64,000 nt of DNA from Bacillus sp. FJAT-42376 (GCF_003816055.1 NZ_CP033906.1:3596001-3660000); one strand, 5' to 3'; shown: positions 8,303 to 16,523, counted from the stretch's first letter. Notes: generated by a model from the sequence alone, not told the origin. Numbers and translations are program-made.

Positions 8303-10702
8303 TTGAATTTGCAGACAAATATTCCATTGGAGATTAAGAAAAAGCGTCCGGTAAGAAAGTGGCTCTTGATAAGCCTTTCAGTAGTTGCGCTTATTCTTAT
8401 TTCAGCCGGTATTTTTGTAAACGTTTACACAGAGAGGAGCCTGCCTAAGATATCCGGTGAAACAGCCATTTCAGGAATTATGAAAGAAACGACCGTTGTG
8501 AGAGATCAGGAGGGTGTACCGCACATAAAAGCCGGAAGCGAAAAAGACTTATATATGGCCCAAGGCTATGTACAGGCCCAGGACCGGCTCTTTCAAATGG
8601 ATTTAAGCCGGAGACAAGCTTCCGGAATGCTGAGTGAAGCAGTTGGCGAGGCCACCATTGACCGGGATAAATTTTTTAGGACCCTTGGATTAAGGAGAGC
8701 TGCAAAAGCATCCCTATCTGCCTATGATCCAAAGTCTCTTCAAGTTCTCCAGTGGTTTGCAGATGGAGTCAATGCTTATATAAAAGAGGCAAAAAAAGAA
8801 GGCAAACTCCCGGTGGAATTCACACTTTTAGGATATGAGCCTTCCAAGTGGACGCCTCTTGACTCTCTGACCATCGGGAAATACATGGCATTTGATTTAG
8901 GGGGACACTGGCAGGGACAGGCGTTTCGTTATTGGGCAATGGAACAGCTTACAAAAGAAGAGGCCATGGAACTTTTTCCGAGTTATCCAAAAGATGCTCC
9001 TGCTATCCTTTCCAGCTATAAAGACGTAAAGCTCGATATCCGGAATACGTTTGCAAGTGCGGTTATTCCCCGTGAATTTAATGGAAGCAATAACTGGGTA
9101 GTAAGCGGGAAGAAAACCGTATCAGGCAAACCTCTGCTGGCTGACGATCCCCACCTCGGCCTGGCTACCCCGTCGATTTGGTACCAGATGCATCTCACCT
9201 CTCCTTCCCAGAATGTAAGCGGGGTAATTTTTGCAGGTGTTCCAGGAATTATTTTGGGCCATAATGCAAAAATTGCCTGGGGAGTGACGAATACAGGGCC
9301 CGATGTACAGGATCTTTATATTGAAAAGCGCAATCCTCAGGATGAGTCAAAGTTCCTTCATAACGGAAAATGGGAACAGGCAAAGGTAATAAAGGAACCT
9401 ATTAAGGTTAAAGGCAAAGAAACAATCCCCTACAAGGTGACGGAAACGAGGCATGGACCTGTCATCTCAGAGTTTGCATTGGATAAGAAAAAAGATACGG
9501 TTCTTGCCTTGAAATGGACGGCCTTGATGCCAAGCACCGAGCTGCAGGCAGTTCTCAACATGAACCGCGCCCAAAATTGGAATGATTTCGAAAAGGCATT
9601 GGAAGGATTCCACGTCCCGACTCAAAACTTTGTTTTTGCGGGAGAGGATGGAACGATTGCCTACAAAGCAAACGGAAAAATACCTATCCGCAAAAAAGGA
9701 GACGGCCTCCTTCCTGTCCCGGGGTGGACAGATGAGTATGAATGGGCGGGATTCATTCCGTGGGATCAGCTGCCCCGCAGTGTGAATCCTGAAAAAAGAT
9801 TCCTGGCAACCGCCAACAATAAAGTCATTGATGACCGGTACCCTTACCACATCAGCAATCACTGGGCCCAGCCTTACCGGTATATGAGGATCGAGGAGGT
9901 TTTAGCCGGAAAGGAAAAACTGTCCGCAAAGGATATGATGAAGCTGCAGATGGATCAGAAAAATCTCTATGCGCAGGAATTTGTTCCCTCCTTTCTTAAT
10001 GTACTAAAAGGACAAAACCTCACAGCCCAGGAGAAAAAAGCTCTTTCTCTTCTTAAAAATTGGAATTACGAAGACAATGCGGAAGCCGGGGCTCCCCTTG
10101 TATTCCACCTTTGGATGAAAGAGCTCCCAAAGGTACTATTCGCGGAGAAGGTTCCAAAGGACATGGATGAACTTTTTGAAGGAAAACAGCAGGCAGTGGA
10201 TGAATTGCTCCGTAAAGCCCTTAAAGGGGAAAAATCCGTTTGGATTGAGGGCAAAGGCGGCATTGAAAAAGTTTTGCATTCTGCTCTGAAAAACGTCCTT
10301 GCTGATATTGAAGATCAATACGGCAAAGACCCGTCAGCATGGAAATGGGGAGATTATCATCAGGTTTATTTTGCCCACCCGCTTTCAGCTGCTTCACCTG
10401 TTCTCGAATGGGTTTTCAACCGGGAAAAGCCCCTCCCAGTCGGCGGCAGCCAGGTGACAGTGCAGGCTGCTGCCTATGAAGAGGACGGAGTCGTTGATCA
10501 TGGTGCTCCATGGCGTTTCGTAGCTGACCTGTCCGACTTGTCAAAAGCTTATCATAATAACAGTCCTGGGCAATCGGGGCATTTCCGGAGCCGCTGGTAT
10601 AGCAATCAGCTGAAAAACTGGGTGGAAGGAACGTATCATGAAACCTCCCTCACCCATAACGGCAAAAAGAACGATGTCCTTAAATTGAAGCCAGCTGAAT
10701 AA
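8303..10702 (+). CDS. Penicillin acylase family amidase (Ntn hydrolase), membrane-anchored
   Basis: A 799-residue protein. The annotated TTG at 8303 is only 2 bases from GGGGG; the in-frame TTG at 8309 has better spacing and is probably the true start. After one N-terminal membrane helix (about residues 18-40) comes the A-chain with QGYVQAQDRLFQMDLSRRQASG, typical of the family. The Ntn nucleophile is Ser262 in NGSNNWVVSG; self-cleavage before this Ser would release the spacer and form the B-chain (262-799). The B-chain carries HNAKIAWGVTN and the conserved Asn/Arg region near the C-terminus (PVGGSQVTVQAA). It hydrolyses an amide or acyl-homoserine lactone outside the membrane, and the real substrate is not deducible. 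It is a stand-alone gene. Confidence 0.9.
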   Translation: MNLQTNIPLEIKKKRPVRKWLLISLSVVALILISAGIFVNVYTERSLPKISGETAISGIMKETTVVRDQEGVPHIKAGSEKDLYMAQGYVQAQDRLFQMDLSRRQASGMLSEAVGEATIDRDKFFRTLGLRRAAKASLSAYDPKSLQVLQWFADGVNAYIKEAKKEGKLPVEFTLLGYEPSKWTPLDSLTIGKYMAFDLGGHWQGQAFRYWAMEQLTKEEAMELFPSYPKDAPAILSSYKDVKLDIRNTFASAVIPREFNGSNNWVVSGKKTVSGKPLLADDPHLGLATPSIWYQMHLTSPSQNVSGVIFAGVPGIILGHNAKIAWGVTNTGPDVQDLYIEKRNPQDESKFLHNGKWEQAKVIKEPIKVKGKETIPYKVTETRHGPVISEFALDKKKDTVLALKWTALMPSTELQAVLNMNRAQNWNDFEKALEGFHVPTQNFVFAGEDGTIAYKANGKIPIRKKGDGLLPVPGWTDEYEWAGFIPWDQLPRSVNPEKRFLATANNKVIDDRYPYHISNHWAQPYRYMRIEEVLAGKEKLSAKDMMKLQMDQKNLYAQEFVPSFLNVLKGQNLTAQEKKALSLLKNWNYEDNAEAGAPLVFHLWMKELPKVLFAEKVPKDMDELFEGKQQAVDELLRKALKGEKSVWIEGKGGIEKVLHSALKNVLADIEDQYGKDPSAWKWGDYHQVYFAHPLSAASPVLEWVFNREKPLPVGGSQVTVQAAAYEEDGVVDHGAPWRFVADLSDLSKAYHNNSPGQSGHFRSRWYSNQLKNWVEGTYHETSLTHNGKKNDVLKLKPAE

Positions 10703-10709
10703 TGGAATT

Positions 10710-10745
10710 GGGGGTATGCATCTGAATAGAATGCATACCCCTTTT
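10710..10745 (+). terminator. Intrinsic terminator after the acylase gene
   Basis: GGGGTATGCAT and ATGCATACCCC form an 11-bp perfect stem with an 8-base loop and a T run. Confidence 0.88.
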
Positions 10746-10782
10746 GTCCCAAACAGGATGAAACTATTTTCCCGATACTGTA

Positions 10783-10836
10783 TTGACATTGATATTAATT
10801 CTCATTATCATATAAATGAGAATGAATTTCATTATA
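10783..10836 (+). promoter_or_regulatory. Promoter with two tandem Fur boxes
   Basis: TTGACA (10783-10788) and TATCAT (10806-10811) are 17 bp apart. The first Fur-like 19-mer, GATATTAATTCTCATTATC (10791-10809), matches 15 of 19 positions of GATAATGATAATCATTATC and fills the spacer and -10. The second, GAGAATGAATTTCATTATA (10818-10836), matches 14 of 19 and covers the start site. The iron permease gene that follows should be repressed by Fur when iron is plentiful. Confidence 0.8.
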
Positions 10837-10855
10837 GGTTAAGGGGATGGAATAG

Positions 10856-11569
10856 ATGTGGTCTAGTTTATTTCTTGCATTACGCGAGGGGCTTGAAGCA
10901 GCACTAATTATAGGAATTATTTTAATACATACCACGAAAATAAACCGGAACGACCTTAAATCGTCCGTATACTTCGGAGCGGGATTTGGGTTGATCGTCA
11001 GTGTAATTGGCGGATTTATCGGGTTTTCCGGCGCACAGGAGATGGAAGGCGCATCTGAAGAATGGTTTGAAGGCATTATGATGCTCGCGGCGTCCGGACT
11101 CATTGCTTACTTTATTTTATGGCTGCACCGGAACAGCGATGTTTCAAATTCTGTTGCGTCAAAGGTTTCTTCCAATACATCTCGAATCAGTTTATTCGTT
11201 TTGGCTTTTCTCTCCGTATTTAGAGAGGGACTTGAGCTGATGATCTTTAATCTTACGCAAATTTCGCAGCACGCCGGATTGGTTGCTGCTGGAAATATTC
11301 TTGGAATTATCCTGGCAGTGGCCATAACCGTTGTACTATTCAAAACAGCAGTTAAGCTGAACTTATCTGTTCTATTCAAAGTACTCGGCGTCGTTCTGAT
11401 TTTCCTTGGAGCCGAAATGTTTGGAGAAAGCCTGTTGAAATTTTATGAGGACGGCGGAGAATTACTGGAGAAAGCAGGCTTCGCATTATTCATGCTTCCT
11501 TCCCTTTACATTCTTTTGAAGAACGATTTAAGAAGAATGAGAGTGACGCGAAAACAGGCGGACGTGTAA
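10856..11569 (+). CDS. FTR1-family iron permease (EfeU/YwbL-like)
   Basis: A 237-residue protein with seven predicted helices and both hallmark REXXE motifs: REGLEA in helix 1 (residues 10-15) and REGLEL in helix 4 (about residue 123). These bind ferric iron during transport. It has the length of the bare permease domain and lacks the long extracytoplasmic N-terminal region of B. subtilis YwbL. No efeO or efeB partner lies beside it, so the peroxidase and binding subunits are either elsewhere or absent. Two Fur boxes in the promoter support iron control. The gene is followed by a shortened repeat copy and a terminator. Confidence 0.9.
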   Translation: MWSSLFLALREGLEAALIIGIILIHTTKINRNDLKSSVYFGAGFGLIVSVIGGFIGFSGAQEMEGASEEWFEGIMMLAASGLIAYFILWLHRNSDVSNSVASKVSSNTSRISLFVLAFLSVFREGLELMIFNLTQISQHAGLVAAGNILGIILAVAITVVLFKTAVKLNLSVLFKVLGVVLIFLGAEMFGESLLKFYEDGGELLEKAGFALFMLPSLYILLKNDLRRMRVTRKQADV

Positions 11570-11578
11570 ATTACACTT

Positions 11579-11638
11579 GACTGCTGATCTGCTGCAGACG
11601 TTAAAAAATCAGCATCATTCTTTAACATCGCCAATAAA
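11579..11638. repeat. Interspersed repeat, shortened copy 2
   Basis: TTAAAAAATCAGCATCATTC then TTTAACATCGCC is one end of the repeat family (inverted GGCGATGTTAAAG...TGATTTTTTAAC); the centre is deleted. Confidence 0.6.
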
Positions 11639-11660
11639 AACTAAACAGAGATAACCAGTT

Positions 11661-11690
11661 AAAACAGCCGGGCCTGCCCCCGGCTGTTTT
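11661..11690. terminator. Terminator between efeU and the VOC gene remnant
   Basis: AAAACAGCCGGG and CCCGGCTGTTTT form a strong stem with A and T runs on either side, so it can work for both converging genes. Confidence 0.85.
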
Positions 11691-11698
11691 CTTCTCGT

Positions 11699-11876
11699 TC
11701 AGCAATTGGCAATCATGATTACATTTCCGTCAGGATCCTGTATATTGAACCAGGCCGTTTCGCCCGCCCATTCCAGTTCCCTCACAATCTTTATTCCTTT
11801 ATTTTGTACGTATACATAAGCCTCCTCTATGTCAGAAGTATAGAGATTAAAAATTGGATTATGGCTTATGCTTGCT
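11699..11876 (-). pseudogene. VOC/glyoxalase-family protein, C-terminal piece cut off by an IS
   Basis: The frame reads ASISHNPIFNLYTSDIEEAYVY and ends ETAWFNIQDPDGNVIMIANC, the second beta-alpha-beta-beta-beta unit of a VOC (glyoxalase/bleomycin resistance) domain. The N-terminal half is at 13684-13889. Removing 11877-13683 rejoins the two in frame as 128 codons including the stop, a normal VOC length. The gene is therefore recently interrupted and not otherwise decayed. Confidence 0.85.
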
Positions 11877-12010
11877 GTGAACTACCCACCACTTACCACC
11901 CTTACAGGTTGCTTGAAGTGGGGGCTTCTTGGGTAATCGCCACTTTTACCAGCTGACGAAATGGACCAAGCTAACCCTCTTGTTCCAAGAGTTTATATTT
12001 ATGACTAGGC
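11877..12010 (-). ncRNA. Probable omega-RNA (reRNA) of TnpB, scaffold 3' part
   Basis: TnpB guide RNAs span the 3' end of tnpB through the right end of the element into flanking DNA. Here the right end has a conserved-looking structure: the stem CCACTT/AAGTGG plus CCC/GGG lies within 11885-11924, and the element ends in GTAGTTCAC. The guide would start at 11876, reading AGCAAGCATAAGCCAT on the minus strand, that is the interrupted VOC gene. The 5' limit is not determined; it is inferred from family knowledge and not from a promoter. Confidence 0.5.
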
Positions 12011-13117
12011 AATCGCTAATAAGTGAATGCCTTCTTTTTTGATATTGATTGCCGCGTTGACATCTCTGTCAAGATGAAGCCCGCATGAACATGTATATGT
12101 TCGAAGGTTCATTGGCATTGATTGCGTGTTTCCGCAACCCGAACAAGTCTTGGTAGATGGAAACCACTTGTCGATTTTGACAAGTTTCTTCCCTTGTTCG
12201 TTTAGTTTGTATTTCAAGAAAGAAGTGAACATCCCCCACCCGTTATCCGCAACACTTTTGCCAAACTTCAAGGCTTGCGACATTCCTTTCATATCCAAGT
12301 CTTCAATAATGACGGCATCATAAGTTTTCACCATTTCTTTTGACTTATGGTGAAGAAAGTTCTTGCGTTGATTGGCGACTTTTTCTTGAATTTTGGCAAC
12401 TCGAACACGTTGTTTATTCCAATTCGAAGAGCCTTTCTTCTTGCGAGAAAGTATACGCTGTTCTTGGGCTAATTTATCAAGCATTTGACGATAGAACTTC
12501 GGATAATTGGCTTTCTTACCCTCGCTATCGACATACAATCCATCCATCGCAAAATCCAACCCAACGACGTTTTCAATTTTTTTAATTTCAATTTGCTTCT
12601 CGTACTCTGTGAGGATGGAAATGTAGTATTTTTCTGATGCAGTCATTGATAGGGTACAAGATTTGATGACATACTCCGCAGGAATAGCTCGATGTTGTTT
12701 GATTTTGACCTTTTTGAGTTTCGGCAATTTGATATGACCATCCAACAGTTGAATGTTTCCATTCACGACATTGGTTGTATAGCTTTGTTTGTGTCGTTTG
12801 TTTTTGAACTTCGGAAACTTGGCGTTTCCTTTGAAAAAGGCTTTATACGCTTTATCCAAGTTTAGTTGAGCGTTCGCTAACGATAACGAGTCTACTTCTT
12901 TCAGCCACTCGAACTCACTCTTGTACTTAGCTGGAGTCGGATGTTTTACTTTTTTCAATGCTTCTTTGTCCTCTTTCAACCGTTCATAAGTCGCTTTTCG
13001 TTCCGCTAACATTTTGTTGTACACAAAACGAACACAACCGAAGGTTTTACGGATAACCAGTACCTGTTCTTCTGTTGGGTACAAGCGGAATTTATACGCT
13101 TTGTTTTGTTTAGCCAT
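12005..13117 (-). CDS. tnpB: TnpB RNA-guided nuclease of the IS200/IS605 element
   Basis: A 370-residue protein. It has an N-terminal helix-turn-helix/OrfB start (KAYKFRLYPTEEQ), the RuvC-like core with first Asp in VVGLDFAMDG, Glu in VIIEDLDMKGM, the zinc finger CSGC...CSCG, and the last Asp in HLDRDVNAAINI. All three catalytic acidic residues and the four Cys are present, so it should be able to cut DNA 3' of its target-adjacent motif when loaded with the omega-RNA. Family knowledge: TnpB cuts the vacated donor site and so preserves the element during peel-and-paste transposition. It begins 11 bp after tnpA ends. Confidence 0.95.
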   Translation of the reverse strand: MAKQNKAYKFRLYPTEEQVLVIRKTFGCVRFVYNKMLAERKATYERLKEDKEALKKVKHPTPAKYKSEFEWLKEVDSLSLANAQLNLDKAYKAFFKGNAKFPKFKNKRHKQSYTTNVVNGNIQLLDGHIKLPKLKKVKIKQHRAIPAEYVIKSCTLSMTASEKYYISILTEYEKQIEIKKIENVVGLDFAMDGLYVDSEGKKANYPKFYRQMLDKLAQEQRILSRKKKGSSNWNKQRVRVAKIQEKVANQRKNFLHHKSKEMVKTYDAVIIEDLDMKGMSQALKFGKSVADNGWGMFTSFLKYKLNEQGKKLVKIDKWFPSTKTCSGCGNTQSMPMNLRTYTCSCGLHLDRDVNAAINIKKEGIHLLAIA

Positions 13118-13128
13118 ATCAAATCACC

Positions 13129-13527
13129 TCATTTCATCCCTTGATTTTCGATATATTTCTTCACGATTTCAAGAGGAGAACCGCCAGTCGTCAACAAACA
13201 GAAACTTCTTGACCAGAACATCTCTTTCCACAACTTTTTTCGGACAAGAGGGAACTCTTTTTTTATAAGCCTTGAACTGGCACTTTTGTATGCGTTGATA
13301 AACTTAGATAATTCCGTGTTTGGGTGAGCTTTGAACAAGATATGAACGTGGTCGATGTCGTGATTCCACTCGACCAATGTAATATTGTAGTTTTCACCCA
13401 ATGAGACAAATTTATCTTTGGCATAGTCTGAAATAGTGTCGTCAATGACATTTCTTCTATATTTCACAACTAAGACAAGATGGTAATGCATCAAGAATAC
13501 TGAATGGTTATTACTATCTAATTTCAT
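13129..13527 (-). CDS. tnpA: TnpA, Y1 HUH transposase (IS200/IS605 family)
   Basis: A 132-residue protein of normal family length. It starts FLMHYHLVLVVKYRR, carries the HUH motif as HVHILF and the catalytic Tyr in the C-terminal helix (IVKKYIENQGMK). It would cut and join single-stranded DNA at the element ends as a dimer, recognising subterminal hairpins; one such hairpin lies at 13589-13604 in front of the gene. Confidence 0.95.
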   Translation of the reverse strand: MKLDSNNHSVFLMHYHLVLVVKYRRNVIDDTISDYAKDKFVSLGENYNITLVEWNHDIDHVHILFKAHPNTELSKFINAYKSASSRLIKKEFPLVRKKLWKEMFWSRSFCLLTTGGSPLEIVKKYIENQGMK

Positions 13528-13588
13528 TGATAAATGAGTCCTTATTTGTTATAAGACTGATTATACCAAATGGCAAAAACAAAAGCCT

Positions 13589-13666
13589 TTGGGCTGTCGC
13601 CCAACCAAAATTCATCTCCCCCTTACCGTTGGTGCTGTCTCACCTTCACACGCTTGAAGAGGGAGA
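13589..13666. repeat. Left-end hairpins of the IS element
   Basis: TTGGGC/GCCCAA with a TGTC loop (13589-13604) is the likely TnpA-recognised hairpin. A second, larger inverted repeat pairs TCTCCC (13615-13620) with GGGAGA (13661-13666). Its minus-strand text, GAAGTCTCCCTCTTCAAGCG, resembles the right-end GAAGCCCCCACTTCAAGC. Confidence 0.6.
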
Positions 13667-13683
13667 CTTCTTTCGAAAGTTCG

Positions 13684-13889
13684 TTAAATTGTGAATCAAA
13701 GCTGTGATCATCCAAGGTGAGAGAGGTTGTTCCATTGATAGGAACGTTGCAGACAGGGGAATGAACTTTTTCCAAATCAGCCTCCTGCCCCATCAGCTCA
13801 AAATACCATTGGGCAGAAGCCTTTAAATTCCTCACGTGAACAAATACAGCATTCATTTGGTTTTTAATCGGGACTGCAGCAGCTTTCAT
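13684..13889 (-). pseudogene. VOC/glyoxalase-family protein, N-terminal piece cut off by an IS
   Basis: The ATG at 13889 has AGGAGG 6 bases upstream. The product opens QMNAVFVHVRNLKASAQWY, the first VOC strand and helix, and runs to TSLTLDDHSFDSQF before entering IS sequence. Translation beyond this point (LSKEVSLFKRVKVRQHQR, stop at 13623) comes from the element. The C-terminal half is at 11699-11876. Confidence 0.85.
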
Positions 13890-13947
13890 TTTCAACCTCC
13901 TATGGATGTAGTAACTCTATTTTATTCCTTTTGTTCCCAAACAGGAA

Positions 13948-14092
13948 GCTCTACTCGACTGTTCATTTCTGCTCCTGGCGGCCGGTGACCCTTCAGTCTG
14001 CGAGGTCTCATCTGTCCCGCTGCTTCCGCAGGTCCTCCTCTCCATTAAGCAGGTGTTAAAAAATCAGCATCATTTATTAACCCAGCCAAAAA
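13948..14092. repeat. Interspersed intergenic repeat, copy 3
   Basis: Read on the minus strand, it begins CTTTTTGGCTGGGTTAATA and contains GAGGAGGACCTGCGG and AGCGGGACAGATGAGACC, matching the core of the other copies. The far end (AACAGTCGAGTAGAGCTTCC) is diverged. It lies between feoB and the VOC remnant. Confidence 0.75.
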
Positions 14093-14131
14093 GAAAAAAG
14101 CAAAAACCCTTTTGATTGAGGATTTTTGCTT
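14092..14131 (-). terminator. Terminator of the feo operon
   Basis: On the minus strand, AAGCAAAAA pairs with TTTTTGCTT followed by TTTTTC; it lies 20 bp after the feoB C-part stop. AT-rich but well placed. Confidence 0.65.
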
Positions 14132-14150
14132 CTTTTCCATTACTCTTTCC

Positions 14151-15536
14151 TTAAACCCACCCAAACAGCTGCGCCGCCCTGGCAAGAATAAACGTCACCG
14201 CAATTGCTATAACCGTCGGAATGATAAAGGACATGAACGTCCATTTCTTGCTTTTTGTTTCTTTATAGATATTGATTAGTGTCGTGCCGCACGGAAAGTG
14301 AAGCAGGGAGAACAGCATCATATTTAAAGCCGTCAGCCAAGTCCATCCATGATCAAGGAAAATTTGTTTTAGATCCATTAAATTATCGACTTCCGTCAAA
14401 GATCCTGTGGAGAGATACCCCATTAAAAGGACAGGCAAAACAATTTCATTTGCCGGCAGGCCGATTATAAAGGCAGCTAAAATATATCCATCCATTCCGA
14501 GCATTTTCCCAAATGGATCGAGAAAATTGACGAAGTACATAAGGATGCTCGTATCTCCGATAAAGACGTTTGCCAGAATCCATGTCAGCATCGCAGCCGG
14601 TGCAGCAATCTTTACGGCCCTCATGAGGACGGAAATGGACCGGGTAAGAGAGGCACGGATAACGGTATCCCAGACTTTCGGTTTCCGATATGGCGGCAAT
14701 TCCAGCGTATAATGGGTCGGTACCCCTTTTAAAGCCGTCTTTGACAAAACGTAAGAGACCGCAAAGGTAACGATAATTCCAAAAAGAACAATTCCAACAA
14801 TGACAGCGGTTGTGATTAGAGAAGCCAGGCCTCCCGTAAATCCTGCTGCCATAAATAACGAGGACAGAACAATGAGCGTTCCCCATCTTCCATTGCAGGG
14901 GACAAAGTTGTTCGTGAGAATGGCAAGCATTCTCTCTCTTGGTGATTCAATAATTCTCGTAGACAACATGGCAGCGGCATTGCATCCGAACCCCATTGCC
15001 ATCGTCAGCGACTGCTTCCCATGTGCCCCAACCTGTTTGAAAATACGGTCCATATTAAACGCAACCCTTGGAAGATATCCAAAGTTTTCAAGGAGGGCAA
15101 ATACAGGAAAGAATATGGCCATTGGAGGCAGCATAACGCTGATTACCCAGGTTGTTCCTCTAAAGAGACCGAGCACCAGGATTCCATACAGCCAGTCAGG
15201 GGCTTTAGCCCATTGAAAAAAGACGGACAGATACCCTTCCAGCCAGCCAAAAAATTCACCAAGCATGGAAGAAGGAATATTGGCTCCCGCAATTGTCAAA
15301 TAAAAGACTGCCCCGAGCATCACAAGCATAATAGGAAAACCGAATACAGGAGAAGTCAGCACAGCATCAAGCTTTTCAGTACGAACATCCTCCTTCGTTT
15401 TACTGTACGTCACCGTTCTGGCACAAAGCTCTTTGCTTCTTTCGTGGAGGCTTTGGACAATCCCGTCCCTTATTTCATCGGAAGATATGTCCCTTGCTTC
15501 TCTAAGGACCTGATCAAACTGAAGACTTAATTCCAC
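14151..15536 (-). CDS. feoB: FeoB membrane (Gate/nucleoside-recognition) subunit, split FeoB
   Basis: A 461-residue protein holding the transmembrane half of FeoB. About 60 cytoplasmic residues are followed by the PVFGFPIMLVMLGAVFY start of the membrane domain. Two Gate domains include GFGCNAAAMLSTRIIESPRERM (the conserved Cys-containing FeoB motif) and HFPCGTTLINIYKETKSKKW near the C-terminus. The GTPase half is a separate upstream gene overlapping by 23 bp. The start is GTG 15536, with AAGGAGG 9 bases upstream, inside the 3' end of the GTPase gene. A dedicated ribosome-binding site and a full-length overlap argue for a naturally split, translationally coupled pair rather than a frameshift. 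It would transport ferrous iron. Confidence 0.9.
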   Translation of the reverse strand: MELSLQFDQVLREARDISSDEIRDGIVQSLHERSKELCARTVTYSKTKEDVRTEKLDAVLTSPVFGFPIMLVMLGAVFYLTIAGANIPSSMLGEFFGWLEGYLSVFFQWAKAPDWLYGILVLGLFRGTTWVISVMLPPMAIFFPVFALLENFGYLPRVAFNMDRIFKQVGAHGKQSLTMAMGFGCNAAAMLSTRIIESPRERMLAILTNNFVPCNGRWGTLIVLSSLFMAAGFTGGLASLITTAVIVGIVLFGIIVTFAVSYVLSKTALKGVPTHYTLELPPYRKPKVWDTVIRASLTRSISVLMRAVKIAAPAAMLTWILANVFIGDTSILMYFVNFLDPFGKMLGMDGYILAAFIIGLPANEIVLPVLLMGYLSTGSLTEVDNLMDLKQIFLDHGWTWLTALNMMLFSLLHFPCGTTLINIYKETKSKKWTFMSFIIPTVIAIAVTFILARAAQLFGWV

Positions 15537-16230
15537 TGGGAAGTCCCTCCTTTTCCGCCATACGTCCTTTTAATTCATCCAGCAGAGATTCGTCTCCGTC
15601 CAACAGCCTCAGGGCCACCCATCTTGCCGAAAGTTCATCATCGATGAGCGGACTGACAAGAGGTTCAATCCGGCTGATTTTCTCCTCAATCACTTCATTG
15701 TAGCTGATCAATTTAGGCTGGCATTCTATGACTCCTTTAACCAATCGGTCCATCGTGTCAAACAGGATGGGAAATCCTGTTTTATTGCGGGCTGATATTT
15801 TGACGACAGGAACACCGAGTCTCCTTGTCAGCTGCTGTTCATTAATATGAATGCCCCGTTTAGCAGCTTCATCTATTAAATTGACACATACAATAACATT
15901 TGTTGTCATTTCAAGAACCTGCAAAGCAAGGTTCATGTTGCGCTCAAGGGATGTAGCATCGAGCACAACAAGCGTAAGATCCGGTTTTTCAAAAACAATA
16001 TAGTTCCTCGCAACCTCTTCATCCTTTGAATTGGAAAATAATGAATACGTTCCCGGCAAATCAATTAGCTTATAGGTTTCGCCCTTATGCTGCATCGTTC
16101 CTTCAGCCATGTCGACCGTTTTTCCAGCCCAGTTTCCGGTATGCTGCTTTAATCCAGTCAATGCATTGAACAAAGTGCTTTTCCCCGTGTTTGGATTTCC
16201 GGCTAATGCTACGCGGTACACATTACTCAT
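15514..16230 (-). CDS. feoB: FeoB GTPase subunit (N-terminal half of split FeoB)
   Basis: A 238-residue protein containing the complete G domain: G1 GNPNTGKST (residues 11-19), G2 Thr in GKTVDMAEG, G3 DLPGTYS (about 58), and G4 NLID (about 117, in place of the usual NxxD Met-rich form). The helical GDI-like domain follows (RWVALRLLDGDESLLDEL). It ends soon after, at GLPSGIKSSV. It binds and hydrolyses GTP and should control the membrane partner encoded next. It overlaps feoA by 8 bp and the membrane subunit by 23 bp. Confidence 0.93.
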   Translation of the reverse strand: MSNVYRVALAGNPNTGKSTLFNALTGLKQHTGNWAGKTVDMAEGTMQHKGETYKLIDLPGTYSLFSNSKDEEVARNYIVFEKPDLTLVVLDATSLERNMNLALQVLEMTTNVIVCVNLIDEAAKRGIHINEQQLTRRLGVPVVKISARNKTGFPILFDTMDRLVKGVIECQPKLISYNEVIEEKISRIEPLVSPLIDDELSARWVALRLLDGDESLLDELKGRMAEKEGLPSGIKSSV

Positions 16231-16474
16231 CAGCGATCAACTCTCCTTCGATCTTCATGCTTTCTTCTTTTCTTAATGCAATGATTGTTTGACTGACCCG
16301 GAATGCGATTGGATCTCCAAGCGGACTTTTTCTGACTACCTTGACAACAGCGCCGGGAATAAAACCTAAATCAAGGAGTCTTCTCCTCATCACCCCTTCA
16401 AGAGAGAGGGAGGTGATTCTTAAGGTATCTCCCTTATTCGCTTGGCTGAGACAAACTGTTTTAGAAATACCCAT
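16223..16474 (-). CDS. feoA: FeoA, ferrous iron transport accessory protein
   Basis: An 83-residue SH3-like protein: ANKGDTLRITSL, then EGVMRRRLLDLGFIPGAVVKVV and the closing SQTIIALRKEE, which is the FeoA core pattern. It is the first gene of the feo operon, which has a very good sigma-A promoter 50 bp upstream. It interacts with FeoB in the cytoplasm. Confidence 0.93.
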   Translation of the reverse strand: MGISKTVCLSQANKGDTLRITSLSLEGVMRRRLLDLGFIPGAVVKVVRKSPLGDPIAFRVSQTIIALRKEESMKIEGELIADE

Positions 16475-16523
16475 TTATTTTTCACCCTTACTATTATTTT
16501 TACCTAACGCAACTTTTTCTTTT

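Larger units (their letters stand above)
11877..13683 (-). mobile_element. IS200/IS605-family element (tnpA-tnpB), 1807 bp
   Basis: It carries a Y1 transposase gene and a tnpB gene, both on the minus strand. The right end (low coordinates) terminates in GTAGTTCAC at 11877. The left end abuts TTTAA (13684-13688, minus strand). I set these borders because excision at them restores the VOC reading frame exactly, and because such elements insert 3' of a short tetra- or pentanucleotide without target duplication. Borders shifted by a multiple of 3 would also restore the frame, so they are inferred. Both proteins look intact, so the element may still be active. Confidence 0.82.

Noticed and set aside
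14800..15530. Plus-strand frames opposite feoB
   Set aside because: Shadows of conserved FeoB coding sequence, no start signals.
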